From contig JBIOUG010000025.1 of the NCBI GenBank assembly GCA_044866775.1, positions 1 to 64,000 on the forward strand: 64,000 bases of DNA, in the 5' to 3' direction. Below the pieces are notes generated by a model, which saw only the letters and a list, made by a program, of their open reading frames with translations, did no database searches and was not told the origin of the DNA. The DNA comes from DASUNQ01 sp044866775. Its GTDB lineage: Bacteria; Acidobacteriota; Thermoanaerobaculia; Multivoradales; UBA5704. A program made the translations under genes and the position numbers. Positions 61,291-64,000 of the stretch are shown piece after piece (the stretch's first letter is position 1; each line of letters starts with the position of its first letter).

Positions 61291-63447
61291 ATGAACTCGG
61301 TCGTCCCTCTCGAGCTGCCTCCGACGCCGCGCAGCGGCGCGAGCGCCCGGGCCAGGCTCACGCTCACCGAGCAGTTGCTGCTCGACCAGGAGGTGCGCAC
61401 CTGCGCGGTGCTCACGCTACGCTGGCTCGCCCGCCACGCCGGCCTGCAGCGCGGCGCGGTGCTGGTGGTGGACGCCGAGGCCTCGCGCCTGACCGGCATG
61501 ACCGGCTTCGCCGTGCCCCCGGCCGACATCGACGGCTTCCTCGTCGACCTCACCGATTCGACACACCCCCTGGTCCTCGCCCTCTCGAGCGCGGAGCCCA
61601 TCGCCTTCCACGCCGCCGGCCAGGCGCTGCGCCGGCCGGTGCAGAACCCGCTCGGCGCCGAGTCCTTCCACGCCGTACCGCTGCTCAGGGTCGAGCCCGG
61701 CGAGGTCGGCCCCGGCCTGCTGCTGCTGACCCTCGACGGCGAGGGCCCCGTCTCCGAGGACGTGACCTGGGCGGCGGAGCTCCTCGGCACCCGGCTGACG
61801 GCGCTCTGGTACCGGCGGGCGCAGGCCGACGAGCGGCGGCACAAGCGCGAGCGGAGCTGGCTGCTGAGCGTGCTCAACGCCGTCACCGACCCGGTCCTGA
61901 TGACCGACGGCGACGGCCGCATCCTGATCGCCAACACCGGCGCCGAGACGCTGCTGACCGGCGACGAGAAGATGAGCGAGGGGCGCCGGCGCGCCGTGGC
62001 GCTCAACAACATGCTCTTCTCGGCCTCGCTCTTCCGCACCACCGAGGGGTCGGGGCCGACCCGCCAGGAGCTGCTGCTGGTCGATCCGGCCGAGGGGCAG
62101 GATCTGCTCTTCGAGGTGCTGCGCACGCCGGTGCGCATCCGGCGCGGCGAGGTCGGCTTCGTCTCGGTGCTGCGCAACGTCACCGACCTGCGGCGCGCCG
62201 CCGAAGAGCTCGAGGAGAACTACCGCCGGCTGCGCGCGGCCGAGGCCAAGACGCGCGCCGAGCGCGACCGCCTCGACCTCATCCTCAACTCCGCCCTCGA
62301 CCCCATCCTGGTGACCGATCCGGCGGGCAACATCGTGCTCATGAACCCGCCGGCCGAGCGCATGTTCACCGCCGAGTCGGCCGGCGAGGACCCGGAGGCG
62401 GCGCGGCGCCTGCGCGCCAACGACGCCGTCTTCACCTCGTTCATCGCCAGCGTCTACGCGGTGGGCGACCAGCGCTCGCGCGGCGAGCTGTCGTTGACCG
62501 ACCCGCGCACCGGCATCGTCGTCCCGGTCGAGGCGATCTCGGCCAAGCTCGTCTCCAAGCACGGCGAGGACACCGGCGTCGTCACCATCCTCCACGACCT
62601 CACCGACCTGGTCGAGAAAGAGCGCCTCTACGAGCAGGTCCGGCGCAACTCCGAGGAGCTGCACGGCAAGGTGCGCGAGGCCACCGCCGAGCTCGCCGAG
62701 CAGAACGAGCTGCTGCGCCGGCAGGCGCTGGCGCTCGAGCAGGCCTCGGCGATGAAGTCGCAGTTCCTGGCCAACGTCTCGCACGAGCTGCGGACGCCGC
62801 TCAACGCCATCCTCGGCTACACCCACCTGATGCTCGAGGGGGTCTCGGGCGAGATCACCTCGGCGCAGCGCGACAAGCTGGTGCGGGTGGACTCCAACGC
62901 CCGCCACCTGCTCTCGGTCATCAACGACCTGCTCGACATCGCCCGCATCGAGTCGGGGAAGATGCCGGTGCAGCTCGAGCGGCTGCAGCTCCCCGGCCTC
63001 TTCGAGGAGGTGATGCGCGAGGTCGAGCCGCTCATCGCGCGCGCCCGCCTCTTGGTGGACCACGAAGTGGGTCCTGACGTGCCGGAGATCACGAGCGACC
63101 GGCAGAAGGTCAAGCAGATCGTCTTGAACCTGCTCTCGAACGCGCTCAAGTTCACGCCCGAGGGCTCGGTCTCGATCCGCGCCGCGTATCATGCCGGCGA
63201 GGACCGCATCTCGGTGGCGGTCGCCGACACCGGCATCGGCATCTCGGACGAGTACCAGAAGAACATCTTCGAGGCCTTCCTGCAGGCCGACAGCTCCTAC
63301 GCGCGCCGGCAGGGCGGCACCGGGCTCGGGCTCTCGATCTGCCGCCGTCTGGCCTCGCTGCTCGACGGCGACATCACGCTGCAGAGCCGCCTCGGCGAGG
63401 GGTCGGTCTTCACCCTCTGGCTGCCGCGGCGGCTGCGGAGGTCCTGA
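61291..63447 (+). CDS. GAF/PAS sensor histidine kinase linked to gas vesicle genes
   Basis: The 718-residue kinase has a GAF-like N-terminal domain (about 25-180), PAS domains at about 195-320 (LNAVTDPVLMTDGDGRILIA) and 335-460 (LNSALDPILVTDPAGNIVLM), a coiled coil and HisKA with H498 (LANVSHELRTPLNAILGYTH). HATPase motifs follow: LNLLSNALKFTPEG, VADTGIGISDEYQKNIFEAF and GTGLGLSICRRLASLLDG. It has no membrane helix. It starts 15 bp after gvpA in the same direction and overlaps the receiver gene by one base, so it belongs to the gas vesicle operon. Confidence 0.9.
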   Translation: MNSVVPLELPPTPRSGASARARLTLTEQLLLDQEVRTCAVLTLRWLARHAGLQRGAVLVVDAEASRLTGMTGFAVPPADIDGFLVDLTDSTHPLVLALSSAEPIAFHAAGQALRRPVQNPLGAESFHAVPLLRVEPGEVGPGLLLLTLDGEGPVSEDVTWAAELLGTRLTALWYRRAQADERRHKRERSWLLSVLNAVTDPVLMTDGDGRILIANTGAETLLTGDEKMSEGRRRAVALNNMLFSASLFRTTEGSGPTRQELLLVDPAEGQDLLFEVLRTPVRIRRGEVGFVSVLRNVTDLRRAAEELEENYRRLRAAEAKTRAERDRLDLILNSALDPILVTDPAGNIVLMNPPAERMFTAESAGEDPEAARRLRANDAVFTSFIASVYAVGDQRSRGELSLTDPRTGIVVPVEAISAKLVSKHGEDTGVVTILHDLTDLVEKERLYEQVRRNSEELHGKVREATAELAEQNELLRRQALALEQASAMKSQFLANVSHELRTPLNAILGYTHLMLEGVSGEITSAQRDKLVRVDSNARHLLSVINDLLDIARIESGKMPVQLERLQLPGLFEEVMREVEPLIARARLLVDHEVGPDVPEITSDRQKVKQIVLNLLSNALKFTPEGSVSIRAAYHAGEDRISVAVADTGIGISDEYQKNIFEAFLQADSSYARRQGGTGLGLSICRRLASLLDGDITLQSRLGEGSVFTLWLPRRLRRS

Positions 63448-63851
63448 TGACCGACGGCGTCCGGCGGCCGCTGGTGCTGGTGGTGGACGACGTCGAGGAG
63501 GGGCGCGAGATCTGCGCCGAGTACCTCTCCTTCCGCGGCTACGGCGTGGCGGCCGCCGAGGACGGCTTCGAGGCCATCGAGAAAGCGATGGCGCTGCGGC
63601 CGGACGTCATCCTGATGGACCTCTCGCTGCCCGGCATGGACGGCTGGGAGGCGACGCGGCGCCTCAAGGAGGACGCGCGTACGTGCCACATCCCGGTCAT
63701 TGCCCTGACGGCGCACGCGCTGCCGTCGGCCCACGAGCGGGCCCGCGAGGCCGGGTGCGACGCGGTGGTGACGAAGCCCTGCCTGCCGCAGGACCTGGTG
63801 CTGGAGGTCGAGCGCCAGCTCGAGCGCAGCACCCCGTCCGCGGGGAAATGA
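63447..63851 (+). CDS. Single-domain response regulator
   Basis: The 134-residue protein is a receiver domain only: LVLVVDDVEEGREICAEYL, phosphoacceptor D58 in VILMDLSLPGMDGWEATRRL, and ALTAHALPSAHERAREAGCD ending VVTKPC. It starts at the ATG overlapping the kinase stop (TGATG), so it is probably phosphorylated by that kinase. With no output domain it must act by protein contact or as a phosphate relay. Confidence 0.92.
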   Translation: MTDGVRRPLVLVVDDVEEGREICAEYLSFRGYGVAAAEDGFEAIEKAMALRPDVILMDLSLPGMDGWEATRRLKEDARTCHIPVIALTAHALPSAHERAREAGCDAVVTKPCLPQDLVLEVERQLERSTPSAGK

Positions 63852-63857
63852 GGTCGA

Positions 63858-64000
63858 ATGCCGAAGAAGGGAGCGTCCGACAAGAAGACCCCCGCGGCGG
63901 GAGGCGGCCGCAAGCGCAGCGGCCAGCGCGCGCCGCGGCCGGTCCCCTCCGCGCTGCGCCGGGAGGACGCGCCCGAGCTGGCGACCGAGCCGCAGAGCCA
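63858..64000 (+). CDS. Start of a gene in the gas vesicle cluster (partial)
   Basis: From ATG 63858 an open frame of 47 codons runs off the right edge. The visible part is Lys/Arg/Pro/Ala-rich and likely disordered (PKKGASDKKTPAAGGGRKRS). It follows the receiver gene by 6 bp in the same direction. Identity cannot be told; a gas vesicle accessory protein with a basic N-terminus is one possibility. Confidence 0.5.
   Translation, partial: MPKKGASDKKTPAAGGGRKRSGQRAPRPVPSALRREDAPELATEPQS

Overview
The window is about 70% GC and looks like an Acidobacteriota chromosome, possibly a Thermoanaerobaculia-like lineage. The grounds are two copies of the MacB/FtsX-type duplicated orphan permease (ADOP) typical of that phylum, one next to a PadR regulator, plus a secreted BNR/sortilin-like protein and high GC. 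This is inference from gene content; there is no rRNA to confirm it.

Layout. 1-2952: a gene tail of unknown function, then a PadR repressor with a clear promoter/operator and a deleted, frameshifted ADOP permease. 2973-4565 (-): an FHA-GAF-adenylate cyclase. 4750-4825: tRNA-Glu(CTC), followed 7 bp later by the C-terminal remnant of a large serine recombinase. 5478-6877: a sensorless NarX-type kinase and a LuxR-type response regulator. 6975-34371: a nearly complete extracellular contractile injection system (eCIS, related to Afp/PVC). 34841-35938 (-): a RepA_C-type plasmid replication initiator; a decayed second copy lies at 39960-40215. Between and after them are a hybrid histidine kinase, a MetE-like protein, a small protein/nucleotidyltransferase pair, a secreted BNR protein, a flavin amine oxidase, a small membrane protein, an FAD oxidoreductase with a family 2 glycosyltransferase, a scrambled sigma-factor gene, a frameshifted second ADOP permease, a saccharopine-dehydrogenase-like protein, purE, acs and a DUF2339/DUF3999 membrane pair. 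60567 to the end holds the start of a gas-vesicle cluster: two GvpA-family genes, a PAS histidine kinase, a receiver protein and a truncated ORF.

The eCIS is the main system. In order it encodes a DUF4157 cargo-like protein, an AAA+ ATPase, a Pvc16-type cap protein (DUF4255), a carboxypeptidase-regulatory-like domain protein, three sheath paralogues, an inner tube protein, a tail-assembly protein, DUF6760, a second tube protein, a proline-rich repeat protein, a LysM hub protein, a gpD-type hub, a gpV spike, a PAAR tip, gp25, two J-type wedge proteins, a gpI-type tail protein with an inserted WD40 propeller, and an S74-chaperone tail fibre. A variable end follows, with two small proteins, an orphan candidate effector, a second DUF4157 protein and a truncated duplicate of the two small genes. 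Most structural genes overlap by ATGA or GTGA, which implies one translationally coupled operon.

The most notable observations are: the WD40 propeller inserted in the gpI-type baseplate protein; an N-terminal motif shared by all three candidate cargo proteins; a 41-nt element repeated upstream of the first cargo gene and of the ATPase gene; a duplication scar at the cargo end; and a tRNA/recombinase remnant on one side and replication-initiator genes on the other, which suggest the locus was acquired by transfer.
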